From: Micromonospora sp. NBC_01796
Lineage (GTDB): Bacteria; Actinomycetota; Actinomycetes; Mycobacteriales; Micromonosporaceae
Length of the DNA: 64,000 nt
Assembly (NCBI RefSeq): GCF_035917455.1
Contig: NZ_CP109078.1
Span: 5,254,001-5,318,000, forward strand
Direction: 5' to 3'
A program made the position numbers and the translations under genes. The notes under the pieces were generated by a model. The model searched no databases and was not told the DNA's origin. It worked only from the letters and a program-made list of their open reading frames with translations. This document shows, piece by piece, positions 25,241 through 34,000 of this stretch (within the stretch, counting starts at the first letter, position 1; every line of letters starts with the position of its first letter).

Positions 25241-27502
25241 TTACGGGTAGTTGACCACGTAGATGGTCTGCGCGGCCTGGTTGGCCGGGCCACCGGTGTT
25301 GTTGATGACGCGGTTGATCGTGCCCACGCCACCGAGCGAGACCGAGACCATGTTGTGGAATTTGACCCCGGTCTTGTTCGGCACCTCGAAGGAGCGTTCG
25401 CCGACCACCGCCGGGTTCACGTTGAAGTAGCAGTAGCTGCCCAACCCCCACGCCTCGTGGGTGTTGACCGAGTCAGCCACCTTGTACGCCGCATAACCGC
25501 GGGTCGACCCGTTCATCCAGGCCGCCTGGTTCGGCGGGTCGTACGGCATCTCGTTCTGGTAGAAGTACGTCCGGCCGCGTTCGCCGTTCCAGATGGTCTG
25601 GTACTTCTGGTAGTGCTCGACGAAGAGGCCGTACATCGTGACGTCGTCACCGTTGACGATCAGGCCGGTGTCGGCCGTGTTGATCGTCCACCCGTAGGTG
25701 CCGGCGTTGCCGTGGTCGGCACGCCACAACCACATGTGGTCGCCGATCACGTCGTCGCTGTTGACCACCAGGCTGTTGGTGGCCTTGCCTGCGACCGCCC
25801 CGCCGATGCGGAAGAAGACGTCGTGCAGCGAGGTCGGGTTGGCCGCGTGGTCCGCGCTGGAGCCGGCCGGGCCGACCTCCATCAGGGCGGCGGAGTTGGT
25901 GGTGCCGGCCTCGAACATGATGCCGGCGACCTTCACCCCGTCCACGTCCGCGACGGTCATCGCGGTGACGCCGTTCTGCGGCTCGATCGTGGCCAGGCCG
26001 AGGCCGAGCACGACGGTGTTCGGCCGGGTGATCCGGATCGTGTCGTTGATCCGGTGCACGCCCGGGGCGAACAGCAGGTCCCGGCCCTGGGCCAGGGCGG
26101 CGTTGATGGTCGCCGCGGTGGTGCCGGGACGGACGATGAAGTACTGGCTCAGCGAGGTCGAGCTACCGGCCGGGGTCTTGTTGTACCAGGAGGTGCCGGT
26201 GCTGTTGGCCCGCAGCGCCGGTACGAAGACCCGGTACTCGCCGGAGCCGTCGACGTACAGGAAGGGCTTCTCCCGGACCGTCGGGGTCGTGTTGATCACG
26301 GTGTGCGAGGGGTTCGGGAAGTTCGGCGCCGGTGCGCCGACCACGCCCTGGAACACCATGTTCCACACCGAGCCGGTCCAGCCGTTGCCGAACTCGCTGT
26401 TGCGCGAGTACCACTGCTGCTGCGAGCCGCTGACGACCAGGCCGTCGATCCGGGTGTCGGCCAGCAGGCCGCCACTGGACCAGCCGTCGCCGCCGTTCCA
26501 GAGCTGGATCTGGTTCTGCGCGCCGCGCAGGTGCATCCGCCGGTACGGGGCGGCCTGCGACACCGCCCAGCGTTCCACGGTCACCCCGGCCGGCAGGGTC
26601 ACCGACAGGTTCTCCGCCGCCCGCCAGAAGTTCTGGGTGGCGTTGCCGCCGAACCAGGTCGCCTCGGCCCGTACGTGACCGTTGAGGTTCACGTCGTCGG
26701 GGGAGAAGCCGAGGCCGGCGACCTGGGTGAAGAAGCCCAGGTTCACGTCGGCGGTGTAGTTGCCGGGCTTGAACAGCACGGCGTACCGCTCCGGACCGAA
26801 CTGGTTCTGCTCCTGCTGGTTGAAGATCGTGTTCAGCCGGCTCTGGATGGTCGAGGTCGGCGTCGACGGGTCGAAGACGAAGGTGTTCGACCCGAAGTTC
26901 GGGTTGCGCGGGTCGGTCGGCTCGACCGGGGTGCCGGTCACCGGCGGCGTGGTCGGCGGGGTGGTCGGCGGGACGGTGCCGAATTCGCCGTACACCTGGA
27001 ACTCCCAGAGCGAGTAGCCGTAGCCGGTGGTCCTGGCCGTGCCGTACATCCGTACGTAGCGGCCGCTGCCGGTCACCGGGAGCGTCTGCACGCCGCCGGT
27101 GCTGGTGGTGGTCGAGTAGATCGTGGTCCAGGGTGCGGACCCGGTGGCCGAGGTCTGGATCTGGAACGCCCGCCCGGCGGCGGTCTCCCAGTTCAGCACC
27201 ACCTGGCTGAGGGTGGCGGTGGCGCCGAGGTCGACCTGTAGCCACTGCGGGTCGCTGAACGCGCTGGACCAGCGCGTGCCGGTGTTGCCGTCGACCGCGG
27301 CGGGGGCGAGGGTGCCACCGTTCTCGCTGGACGAGGCGGTGGCCGCCTTGCCCTGGGAGATCAGGGTCGGCGCGGCCTGCGCGGCGGTCGGTGCGGTGGC
27401 GATGAACGGTACGGGCGCCAGCAGTGCGGCGGCCAGGGCGGCGAGCACACCCCATCGGGATCGGGTCGAGGGTGTGCGCGTGGTGCGACGATGAACTTCC
27501 AT
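25241..27502 (-). CDS. Secreted F5/8-type (CBM32-like) beta-helix protein
   Basis: This exported protein of 753 aa has a signal peptide (1 to about 42). A discoidin/F5/8-type C domain, often carbohydrate-binding, covers about 45-170 (SQGKAATASSSENGG, PQWLQVDLGATATLSQVVLNW). After a Pro/Thr linker comes a ~550-residue right-handed beta-helix-like domain (RYAVLFKPGNYTADVNLGFF, LFAPGVHRINDTIRITRPNTVVLGLG). Relatives are often mislabelled adenylyl cyclase; I see no cyclase motif. A glycoside hydrolase or polysaccharide lyase role is likely but the substrate is unknown. ATG 27502 precedes a clean signal peptide. A CebR-like box lies 130 nt upstream. Confidence 0.8.
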   Translation of the reverse strand: MEVHRRTTRTPSTRSRWGVLAALAAALLAPVPFIATAPTAAQAAPTLISQGKAATASSSENGGTLAPAAVDGNTGTRWSSAFSDPQWLQVDLGATATLSQVVLNWETAAGRAFQIQTSATGSAPWTTIYSTTTSTGGVQTLPVTGSGRYVRMYGTARTTGYGYSLWEFQVYGEFGTVPPTTPPTTPPVTGTPVEPTDPRNPNFGSNTFVFDPSTPTSTIQSRLNTIFNQQEQNQFGPERYAVLFKPGNYTADVNLGFFTQVAGLGFSPDDVNLNGHVRAEATWFGGNATQNFWRAAENLSVTLPAGVTVERWAVSQAAPYRRMHLRGAQNQIQLWNGGDGWSSGGLLADTRIDGLVVSGSQQQWYSRNSEFGNGWTGSVWNMVFQGVVGAPAPNFPNPSHTVINTTPTVREKPFLYVDGSGEYRVFVPALRANSTGTSWYNKTPAGSSTSLSQYFIVRPGTTAATINAALAQGRDLLFAPGVHRINDTIRITRPNTVVLGLGLATIEPQNGVTAMTVADVDGVKVAGIMFEAGTTNSAALMEVGPAGSSADHAANPTSLHDVFFRIGGAVAGKATNSLVVNSDDVIGDHMWLWRADHGNAGTYGWTINTADTGLIVNGDDVTMYGLFVEHYQKYQTIWNGERGRTYFYQNEMPYDPPNQAAWMNGSTRGYAAYKVADSVNTHEAWGLGSYCYFNVNPAVVGERSFEVPNKTGVKFHNMVSVSLGGVGTINRVINNTGGPANQAAQTIYVVNYP

Positions 27503-27999
27503 TGGGCCCACCTGTCGGTGATAGGGCGCGGTGGGGCGGCCCAGTCGTGGCGTGGCGACGCCGTGGCTGGGTGGGTACGGCCGGCCGCCGGGGGGATCCG
27601 GCGGTCGGCCCGCGCCTGCGGGATCTAACAGTGAGAGCGCTCTCCCGACGAGTGTTACGCCGCTGTTTCGGGCCGTCAAGACGAACATCGATTCCTGTCC
27701 GATATGACGGTTAAATGAGTAGTCATCACGCAGCGGCGGTTAGCGAGAATTGTCGGCGCCGAGATCTCGTGGCGTGCCGACTTGCGGGCCAATCGCGGCA
27801 GCGGGACCGACCGGGCGTGTCGTGGACAACACGACGGCGGTACGCTTCCGGACGCGCGGTCGCTGATGCCCGCCACCCAACGCGTCGCCCGGCGAGAGAC
27901 GACACCCGCCGGACACCTGCGCACCGCACGGCGTTGGACGAGAATTCCAGAATCCGACAGGGTCGGCCCGTGGACCGATCTGGGAGAGAGACTAGCCTG
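27503..27999. other. Intergenic region between divergent beta-helix and pyk genes
   Basis: These 497 nt hold the CebR-like palindrome at 27632 and presumably both promoters. An open frame continues upstream of pyk to 27715 but lacks homology to pyruvate kinase and coding character, so I treat it as leader sequence. Nothing else was seen. Confidence 0.5.
27632..27645. promoter_or_regulatory. CebR-like LacI-family operator
   Basis: TGAGAGCGCTCTCC contains the perfect 12-bp palindrome GAGAGCGCTCTC. It resembles the CebR/CelR cellulose-utilisation box (TGGGAGCGCTCCCA), matching at 11 of 14 positions. It lies 130 nt upstream of the beta-helix protein start. Confidence 0.6.
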
Positions 28000-29451
28000 A
28001 TGGGCGTGACACGCCGCGCGAAAATCGTCTGCACGCTTGGCCCCGCGACTTCGAGCCCGGAGCGCATCCGTGGCCTTGTCGAGGCCGGCATGGACGTGGC
28101 CCGGCTGAACTTCAGCCACGGCAGCCACGCCGACCACGAGCAGGTCTTTCACCTGGTCCGGCAGACCGCCCAGGCCACCGGGAAAGCGGTCGCGATCCTG
28201 GCCGACCTGCAGGGCCCCAAGATCCGCCTCGGCCGGTTCGCCGACGGCCCGCACGAGTGGCGCACCGGTGACTCGGTGGTGATCACCGGCGATGACATCC
28301 TGGGCACCCGGGAGCGGGTTTCCTGCACCTACAGCAAGCTTCCCCAGGAGGTCCGCCCCGGCGACCGCCTGCTGATCGACGACGGCCGGGTCGCGGTCGA
28401 GGTCAGCTCGATCGAGGGCAACGACATCCGGGTCCTGGTCACCGAGGGTGGCGCGGTCTCCAACAACAAGGGCGTCTCGCTGCCGAACGTCGCGGTGAGC
28501 GTGCCGGCGATGTCGGACAAGGACGCCGAGGACCTCCGGTTCGCCCTCGGTCTCGGCGTCGACATGATCGCCATGTCCTTCGTCCGGTCGGCCGACGACA
28601 TCAAGCTGGCGCACAACATCATGCAGGAGGTCGGCGTCCACCGGCCGGTCATGGCCAAGGTCGAGAAGCCGGAGGCGGTGGACCACCTGGAGGCCATCGT
28701 CGCCGCGTTCGACGGCGGTGTCATGGTCGCCCGCGGTGACCTCGGCGTCGAGCTTCCGCTGGACCAGGTGCCGCTGGTGCAGAAGCGGGCCGTGCAGCTC
28801 TGCCGGGAGAACGCCCGCCCGGTCATCGTCGCCACCCAGATGCTCGACTCCATGATCGAGAACTCCCGCCCGACCCGCGCGGAGGCCTCCGACGTGGCGA
28901 ACGCGGTGCTCGACGGCGCCGACGCGGTGATGCTCTCCGGTGAGACCAGCGTCGGCAAGTATCCGGTGCTCACCGTGAGCACCATGGCGAAGATCATCAC
29001 CACCACCGAGTCCGGGTCGATCGGCGTGCCCCGGCTCCAGCACGACCCGCGTACGCACGGCGGCGCGCTCACCGTCGCCGCCTCGCAGATCGCCCGTGCC
29101 ATCGGCGCCAAGGCCCTGGTCGCCTTCTCCCAGACCGGCGACACCGTACGCCGGCTCTCCCGGCTGCACTGCGACCTGCCGCTGCTCGCCTTCACCCCGG
29201 TGCCGGAGGTGCGCGACCAGCTCGCCCTCGCCTGGGGCGTGGAGACCTTCCTGATGCCGTTCGTGCAGCACACCGACGACATGTTCCGCCAGGTCGACCA
29301 GGCGCTGCTCGGTCTGGGCCGGGGCAACCCCGGTGACTACGTGGTGATCGTCGCGGGCAGCCCGCCCGGCACCCCCGGCTTCACCAACACCCTGCGGGTG
29401 CACCAGCTCGGCTCCCTCGTCGACGCCGCGGCGGCCCGGGCCCTGCAGTGA
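28000..29451 (+). CDS. pyk: Pyruvate kinase
   Basis: This 483-aa glycolytic enzyme transfers phosphate from phosphoenolpyruvate to ADP. It opens with the classic RRAKIVCTLGPATSS. The active-site signature VDMIAMSFVRSADDI and the lysine in MAKVEKPEAV (about 220) are intact, as are MVARGDLGVE and the ATQMLDSMIENSRPTRAE motif. The C-terminal domain is complete. ATG 28000 has GGGAGAG upstream. The stop overlaps the TesB start as GTGA, an unusual but clear coupling. Confidence 0.97.
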   Translation: MGVTRRAKIVCTLGPATSSPERIRGLVEAGMDVARLNFSHGSHADHEQVFHLVRQTAQATGKAVAILADLQGPKIRLGRFADGPHEWRTGDSVVITGDDILGTRERVSCTYSKLPQEVRPGDRLLIDDGRVAVEVSSIEGNDIRVLVTEGGAVSNNKGVSLPNVAVSVPAMSDKDAEDLRFALGLGVDMIAMSFVRSADDIKLAHNIMQEVGVHRPVMAKVEKPEAVDHLEAIVAAFDGGVMVARGDLGVELPLDQVPLVQKRAVQLCRENARPVIVATQMLDSMIENSRPTRAEASDVANAVLDGADAVMLSGETSVGKYPVLTVSTMAKIITTTESGSIGVPRLQHDPRTHGGALTVAASQIARAIGAKALVAFSQTGDTVRRLSRLHCDLPLLAFTPVPEVRDQLALAWGVETFLMPFVQHTDDMFRQVDQALLGLGRGNPGDYVVIVAGSPPGTPGFTNTLRVHQLGSLVDAAAARALQ

Positions 29452-30332
29452 CGTCCGGCGGGCCGGTCGGTGGACAGGTCGCGGTCGATCAGCTCCTCGA
29501 GGTGCTCGACCTGACCCAGATCGACGAGATGACCTTCCGTGGGATGAGTCCGCCGGTCGGTCCGCAACGGGTGTACGGCGGTCAGGTCGCCGGCCAGGCA
29601 CTGGTGGCCGCCGGCCGGACCGTCGAGGCGACCCGGTTCGTCCACTCGCTGCACGGCTACTTCGTCCGCCCCGGCGACCCGGTCGAGCCGATCGAGTACG
29701 AGGTCGAACGGATCCGCGACGGGCGTTCGTTCTCGGTCCGGCGGTCGGTCGCCAAACAGCACGGCAAGACCATCTTCTTCATGTCCGCCTCGTTCCAGCG
29801 GCTGGAGGAGGGGCTGGACCACCAGGCCCCGGTCCCGCCGGACGTACCCGGTCCGGACGAGGTGCCGACCATGGCCGACCGGCTGGCCCGCTACCCGGAG
29901 CGGCTCGGCATCTGGTCGCTCATCCCGCGCCCGATCGACGTCCGGTACGTCGGGGAGCCCGGCTGGGTACGCCCCGGCGACCGGCCCGCCGACCCGTACC
30001 AGCGGGTGTGGATGCGGATCGACGGCAAGCTGCCCGACGACCCGCTGCTGCACGCCTGCGCGCTGACGTACGCCTCCGACCTGACCCTGCTCGACTCGGT
30101 CCTCTCGGTGCACGGCGAGGTCTGGGGACCCGGCGGTGTGGTCGGCGCGAGCCTCGACCACGCCCTCTGGTTCCACCGGCCGTTCCGGGCCGACGAGTGG
30201 TTCCTCTACGACTGCTGGAGCCCGTCCGCCTCCGGCGCACGGGGGCTGGCCACCGGCCGGATGTTCACCGTCGACGGCCGCCAGATCGCCAGCTCGGTCC
30301 AGGAGGGTCTGCTCCGCCGGGTCGGCGCCTGA
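29448..30332 (+). CDS. tesB: Acyl-CoA thioesterase II
   Basis: This 294-aa double-hotdog thioesterase hydrolyses acyl-CoA to free acid and CoA. TesB hallmarks are visible: an N-terminal hotdog with RVYGGQVAGQALVAAGRTV and LHGYFVRPGDPVEPIEYEVERIRDGRSFSVRR, and a C-terminal hotdog with SLDHALWFHRPFRADEWFLYDCWSPSASGARGL, which carries the Asp/Ser/Gln-type active site. The GTG start overlaps the pyk stop by 4 nt. Physiological substrates are probably medium or branched acyl-CoAs. Confidence 0.94.
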   Translation: MTSGGPVGGQVAVDQLLEVLDLTQIDEMTFRGMSPPVGPQRVYGGQVAGQALVAAGRTVEATRFVHSLHGYFVRPGDPVEPIEYEVERIRDGRSFSVRRSVAKQHGKTIFFMSASFQRLEEGLDHQAPVPPDVPGPDEVPTMADRLARYPERLGIWSLIPRPIDVRYVGEPGWVRPGDRPADPYQRVWMRIDGKLPDDPLLHACALTYASDLTLLDSVLSVHGEVWGPGGVVGASLDHALWFHRPFRADEWFLYDCWSPSASGARGLATGRMFTVDGRQIASSVQEGLLRRVGA

Positions 30333-30359
30333 CCGCTGCACCAGTCAGGGCGCAACCGT

Positions 30360-30395
30360 GCCGGACAACCGCGTGACCTGCGCCGGACAAGCGCG
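30360..30395. repeat. Pair of direct repeats upstream of Rrf2 gene
   Basis: GCCGGACAACCGCG (30360-30373) recurs as GCCGGACAAGCGCG (30382-30395), 22 bp apart, about two helical turns. The position, 94 nt before the Rrf2 start, fits a regulator binding site. Confidence 0.4.
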
Positions 30396-30488
30396 GGATA
30401 CGCGTGCTTTCCGCCGGAAGTAGCGCCTTGAGTGGCTTGCCACCCCCGGCACCGTTCGCCGGGCGGCGCGGGGGCTAACCTTGCCGGC

Positions 30489-30974
30489 ATGCGTCTCTCC
30501 GCACGGGTCGACTACGCGTTGCGCGCCACGGCCGAACTCGCCGCCACCGCGGACGACACCGCCGCTGCGGCCGGCCCCGCCCGACGCCCGAATCCCGTCA
30601 CCGCCGAGCAGATCGCCCGCGCGCAGGAGATTCCGCCGAAGTTCCTGGAAAGCATCCTGTTGCAACTGCGCCGGGGCGGGATCGTGCACGCCCAGCGTGG
30701 CCCGGAGGGCGGCTACTGGTTGGCCCGCAAGGCGGCGGAAATCTCCCTCGCCGACGTGATCCGGGTGATCGACGGCCCGCTCGCGCACATCCGTGGGCAG
30801 CGTCCCGAGGATCTCGGCTACCAGGGCGCCGCCCGATCCCTGCAGGAGGTCTGGATCGCCCTGCGGGCCAGTGAGCGGGAGATCCTCGAACTGGTCACCG
30901 TGGCCGACGTGGCCAGCGGCAAACTGCCCGACCGGGTCACCGAACTGGTCAGCGACCCGAACGCCTGGACCTGA
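30489..30974 (+). CDS. Rrf2-family transcriptional regulator
   Basis: This 161-aa regulator shows the Rrf2 winged helix: MRLSARVDYALRATAELAA at the start, VTAEQIARAQEIPPKFLESILLQLRRGGIV, and the wing RGPEGGYWLA. The helical C-terminus lacks the three cysteines that bind Fe-S in IscR and NsrR, so sensing is not by a conventional cluster. It resembles the CymR/RsrR-like actinobacterial group. A possible cysteine- or redox-related role is inference. It is followed by a convergent small gene. Confidence 0.9.
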   Translation: MRLSARVDYALRATAELAATADDTAAAAGPARRPNPVTAEQIARAQEIPPKFLESILLQLRRGGIVHAQRGPEGGYWLARKAAEISLADVIRVIDGPLAHIRGQRPEDLGYQGAARSLQEVWIALRASEREILELVTVADVASGKLPDRVTELVSDPNAWT

Positions 30975-30993
30975 GCCAGGCACGGCGGGGCGA

Positions 30994-31218
30994 TCACGCC
31001 GCCCGCAGGTACCTCCACCGGCCGTGGTCGGCGACCGCCAGCGGCTCGGTGTCGGCGAGGATCCGCTCCGGCCGCAGGAAGACCACCGGACTCTGACCCT
31101 TGCCGGCCGGCGCGTCCGGATCCGGAAGGTCGCCGGAGGGGGTGGCGCGGTCGGTGCCGGGCAGAATCGGATTGTTGCCGGGTTTCCAGGACGCTGTCAG
31201 TCCCATCGGATGCTCCAT
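30994..31218 (-). CDS. Small hypothetical protein
   Basis: This is a 74-residue protein (MEHPMGLTASWKPGNNPIL to HGRWRYLRAA). Third-position GC is as high as in neighbouring genes, which argues that it is coding. It has no Cys, no membrane segment and no recognised family. It is convergent with the Rrf2 gene, 19 nt apart. No clear ribosome binding site precedes ATG 31218; ATG 31206 is an alternative. Confidence 0.5.
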   Translation of the reverse strand: MEHPMGLTASWKPGNNPILPGTDRATPSGDLPDPDAPAGKGQSPVVFLRPERILADTEPLAVADHGRWRYLRAA

Positions 31219-31335
31219 CCGCTGTTCGCCGGGCCCGGGGCGGGCCGTCCGCGAGTCCCTCCATCACAGCACCGGCCGCTGAGAGCCGGCTGCGTGTGAG
31301 CTACCGGAACGGTGGGAACCGGCTGTACCCACCGG

Positions 31336-31360
31336 GGTCCGCGCCGAGCCGGCGCGGACC
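31336..31360 (-). terminator. Hairpin terminator after decarboxylase gene
   Basis: A perfect 10-bp stem (31336-31345 with 31351-31360) and 5-nt loop lies 17 nt downstream of the stop at 31377 on the minus strand. Confidence 0.6.
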
Positions 31361-31376
31361 GTCGACGGGATCAACG

Positions 31377-32885
31377 CTACCCATCCGTCGCCCGTACCGC
31401 AGCGGCATCGGCCGCGCCGCGGTGCAGGGCCGTCGCGGTCCGCTCGATCAGGTACCAGGCCAGCGCCACCTCGCGCTCGCTGGTCTGCGGTGCCCCGACG
31501 GCGAGCCGCAGCGTGTGCCGGCCGCCGACCCGGGTATGGGTCAGGTGGACCCGGCCGGTCGCGTTGACCCGGTGCAGCAGTTCGGCGTTCAGGGCATCGG
31601 CCGCCGCTCCGGGCTGCCCGTCCGACGGCTCGACCGTGGTGGCCCGCAGCCGGAAGCAGACCAGCGAGAACGGGTGCGGGACGACCACCTCGAACCGGTC
31701 GTCCGCCCGGACCAGGTCCGCGAACCGTGCGGCCAGGGCAATACCGGTACAGATGTGCGCCCGCAGCCCCTCGGCGCCGTACGAGCGCAGGACGAACCAG
31801 AGCTTCAACGCCCGGAACCGCCGACCCAGCGGCACCTGCCAGTCGCGGTAGTCGACCACCGCACCTGACTCCGACGCCGCGTTGCGCAGGAACTCCGGCA
31901 GTACGCTCAGCGCCTCGGTCAGCCCGGCCCGGTCGGCGACCCAGAACGCGTCGCAGTCGAAACCGGTGAGCAGCCACTTGTGCGGGTCGAAGCAGTACGA
32001 GTCGGCGTACTCCAGACCCGCGTGCGACCAGCGCAGTTCGGGGCAGATCGCAGCCGCTCCGGCGTACGCGGCGTCGACGTGCAACCAGGTGCCGTACGTC
32101 TGGCACAGCTCGCCGATCGCGGGCAGCGGGTCGACGGCGGTGGTGGAGGTGGTCCCGATCGTCGCCACCACCAGCGCAGGTACGTCGCCGGCGGCCAGGT
32201 CCGCCTCGATCGCCGCGCGCAGCAACTCCGGCCGCAGGGCCAGGGTGTACGGGTCGGCGCCGATCGCGCGCACCCCGTCGTCGCCCAGCCCGGCGATCCG
32301 GGCCGCCTTCTGCACCGACGAGTGCGCCTCGGCCGAGGTGTAGACCCGGTAGCGGCGGTCGAGTCCCCGGCCGCGCCAGCGCCCGCCGCTGGCCCGGTGC
32401 AGGGCGGCGAGGGTGGCCACCAGGGTCGCCGACGACGCGGAGTCCTGGATCACCCCGCCACCGGTGCCGGTGGACCGGAACCGGGTCGGCAGGTCGAGCA
32501 GCTCGGCCAACCAGTCCAGCATCACCGTTTCCACCTCGGTGCAGGCCGGGGCGCTGGCCCAGAGCATGCCCTGCACCCCGAGCCCCGCGCTGACGAGGTC
32601 GCCGAGCACGCTCGGCCCGGAGGTGTTGGCGGGGAAGTAGCCGAAGAAGGCCGGGTGCTGCCAGTGGGTGAGGCCGGGGGTGACAACCGTGTCGAGGTCG
32701 GCCAGGATCCGGTCGAACGGCTCGCCCCGCTCCGGTGGTGAGGCCGGCAGCCGGGCGGCGACCGTACCGGGCGGGTCGGCGGGGGTCACCGGTCGGTCGG
32801 CGAGGGTGGCCCAGTAGTCGGCGATCCAGTCGATCACGGCGTACCCGTTGCGGCGGAACTCCTCCGGGTCCATGTGCGTGGCCAT
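31377..32885 (-). CDS. PLP-dependent aromatic-L-amino-acid decarboxylase-type enzyme
   Basis: This 502-aa group II PLP decarboxylase probably makes an amine from tryptophan, tyrosine, DOPA or a related amino acid. It opens MDPEEFRRNGYAVIDWIADYW, the family's usual start. The PLP lysine is Lys303 in FDPHKWLLTGFDC, and substrate-side features HWQHPAFFGYFP and QDSASSATLVATLAAL are intact. ATG 32885 is used, with ATG 32873 also possible. It lies 56 nt after the LacI gene on the same strand, with no obvious functional link to it. Confidence 0.92.
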   Translation of the reverse strand: MATHMDPEEFRRNGYAVIDWIADYWATLADRPVTPADPPGTVAARLPASPPERGEPFDRILADLDTVVTPGLTHWQHPAFFGYFPANTSGPSVLGDLVSAGLGVQGMLWASAPACTEVETVMLDWLAELLDLPTRFRSTGTGGGVIQDSASSATLVATLAALHRASGGRWRGRGLDRRYRVYTSAEAHSSVQKAARIAGLGDDGVRAIGADPYTLALRPELLRAAIEADLAAGDVPALVVATIGTTSTTAVDPLPAIGELCQTYGTWLHVDAAYAGAAAICPELRWSHAGLEYADSYCFDPHKWLLTGFDCDAFWVADRAGLTEALSVLPEFLRNAASESGAVVDYRDWQVPLGRRFRALKLWFVLRSYGAEGLRAHICTGIALAARFADLVRADDRFEVVVPHPFSLVCFRLRATTVEPSDGQPGAAADALNAELLHRVNATGRVHLTHTRVGGRHTLRLAVGAPQTSEREVALAWYLIERTATALHRGAADAAAVRATDG

Positions 32886-32941
32886 GCCCGAGAGTCGATC
32901 AGGGATCGACGTCCGGGACAAGAGTGGATCGCCGATTGACC

Positions 32942-34000
32942 TCAGTGGACGGTGGGGGAGAGGGCGGGTGCGCCGGTGCTGGCCCGGACGGTGAGCCGGG
33001 GGTCGAGCAGGGTCCCCTCCGGCACCTCCTTGCCGGCCAGCTTGTCCATCAGCAGCGTCACCGCCCGCTGCCCGACCTCCTCGGCCGGAATGAGCACCGA
33101 CGTCAGCGCCGGGGCGGCCCGCTCGGCGACCTCGTCCGGGCAGATCGCCACCACCGAGACGTCGCCCGGCACCGTACGACCCAGCGCCGGCAGGGCGGCC
33201 AGCACCTGTCCCACCGCCGCCTCGTTGTGCACCACCAGCCCGGACAGGTCCGGCTGCCGGTCGAACAGCCCGGCCAGTTCCCGGCGTACGGAGTCGAAGT
33301 TCTCCTCGCACGGCTGGGCGATAGCGGTCAGGCCGAGCCGGTGCGCGGTCTCGGTGAACCCGGCCCGGGTTCGGTGGGCGTACCCGGTGTCCCGGTCGTA
33401 GACCACCGCCGGGGCGCCGAGCAGGGCGAGGCGTTGGTGCCCGAGCCGGGCCAGGTGCTCCACGCAGACCTGACCGGCCTGGTAGAAGTCGAGGTCGACG
33501 CAGGTCAGGCCGGTGGCGTCGGCGGGGAAACCGATCAGCACGCTGGGCCGCTCCAACTCGCGCAGCAGCGGCACCCTCGGGTCGTGCATCTCCACGTCCA
33601 TCAGGATCAGCCCGTCGACCATCGCGCTGGCCGCGATCCGGCGCAGCTCTGCCGGGCCCTCGTCGGCCGTCATCAGCAGCACGTCGTGGTCGAACCGGCG
33701 GGCCGTGGTCACCACGGCGGTGGCGAACTGCATCAGCACCGGCAGGTGCATGCCCGAGCGCAGCGGGAGCACCAGGGCGATCACGTTCGCCCGCCGGCTG
33801 GCCAGCGCCCGCGCACCCGCGTTCGGGTGGTAACCGAGCTTCCGTACGCTGGCCAGGACCCGTTCGCGGGTGGTGGCCGAGATGGCCCGCTTGCCGCTCA
33901 GGACGTACGAGACGGTGCTCACCGCCACCCCGGCGTGCCGGGCCACGTCGGCGATGGTCACCATGTCCGGGCGTTTCGGTACGAGGTTCGGATCGGACAC
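32942..34000 (-). CDS. LacI-family repressor coupled to GH3 gene
   Basis: This 352-aa regulator has an N-terminal LacI helix-turn-helix and hinge (MVTIADVARHAGVAVSTVSYVLSGKRAISATTRERVLASVRKLGYHPN, about 13-60). A periplasmic-binding-protein-like sugar-sensing domain follows. Its GTG start shares one base with the GH3 stop (TAGTG), with GGAGG just upstream, so it is translated from the GH3 message. It therefore probably represses its own operon. The palindromes at 37225 and 37162 are likely operators, and a GH3 product is the likely inducer. Confidence 0.93.
   Translation of the reverse strand: MSDPNLVPKRPDMVTIADVARHAGVAVSTVSYVLSGKRAISATTRERVLASVRKLGYHPNAGARALASRRANVIALVLPLRSGMHLPVLMQFATAVVTTARRFDHDVLLMTADEGPAELRRIAASAMVDGLILMDVEMHDPRVPLLRELERPSVLIGFPADATGLTCVDLDFYQAGQVCVEHLARLGHQRLALLGAPAVVYDRDTGYAHRTRAGFTETAHRLGLTAIAQPCEENFDSVRRELAGLFDRQPDLSGLVVHNEAAVGQVLAALPALGRTVPGDVSVVAICPDEVAERAAPALTSVLIPAEEVGQRAVTLLMDKLAGKEVPEGTLLDPRLTVRASTGAPALSPTVH

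Noticed and set aside
25355-27241. 628-codon open frame antisense to the beta-helix gene
   Set aside because: Opposite a gene with a clear signal peptide and domains; the composition is typical of a reverse-strand shadow.
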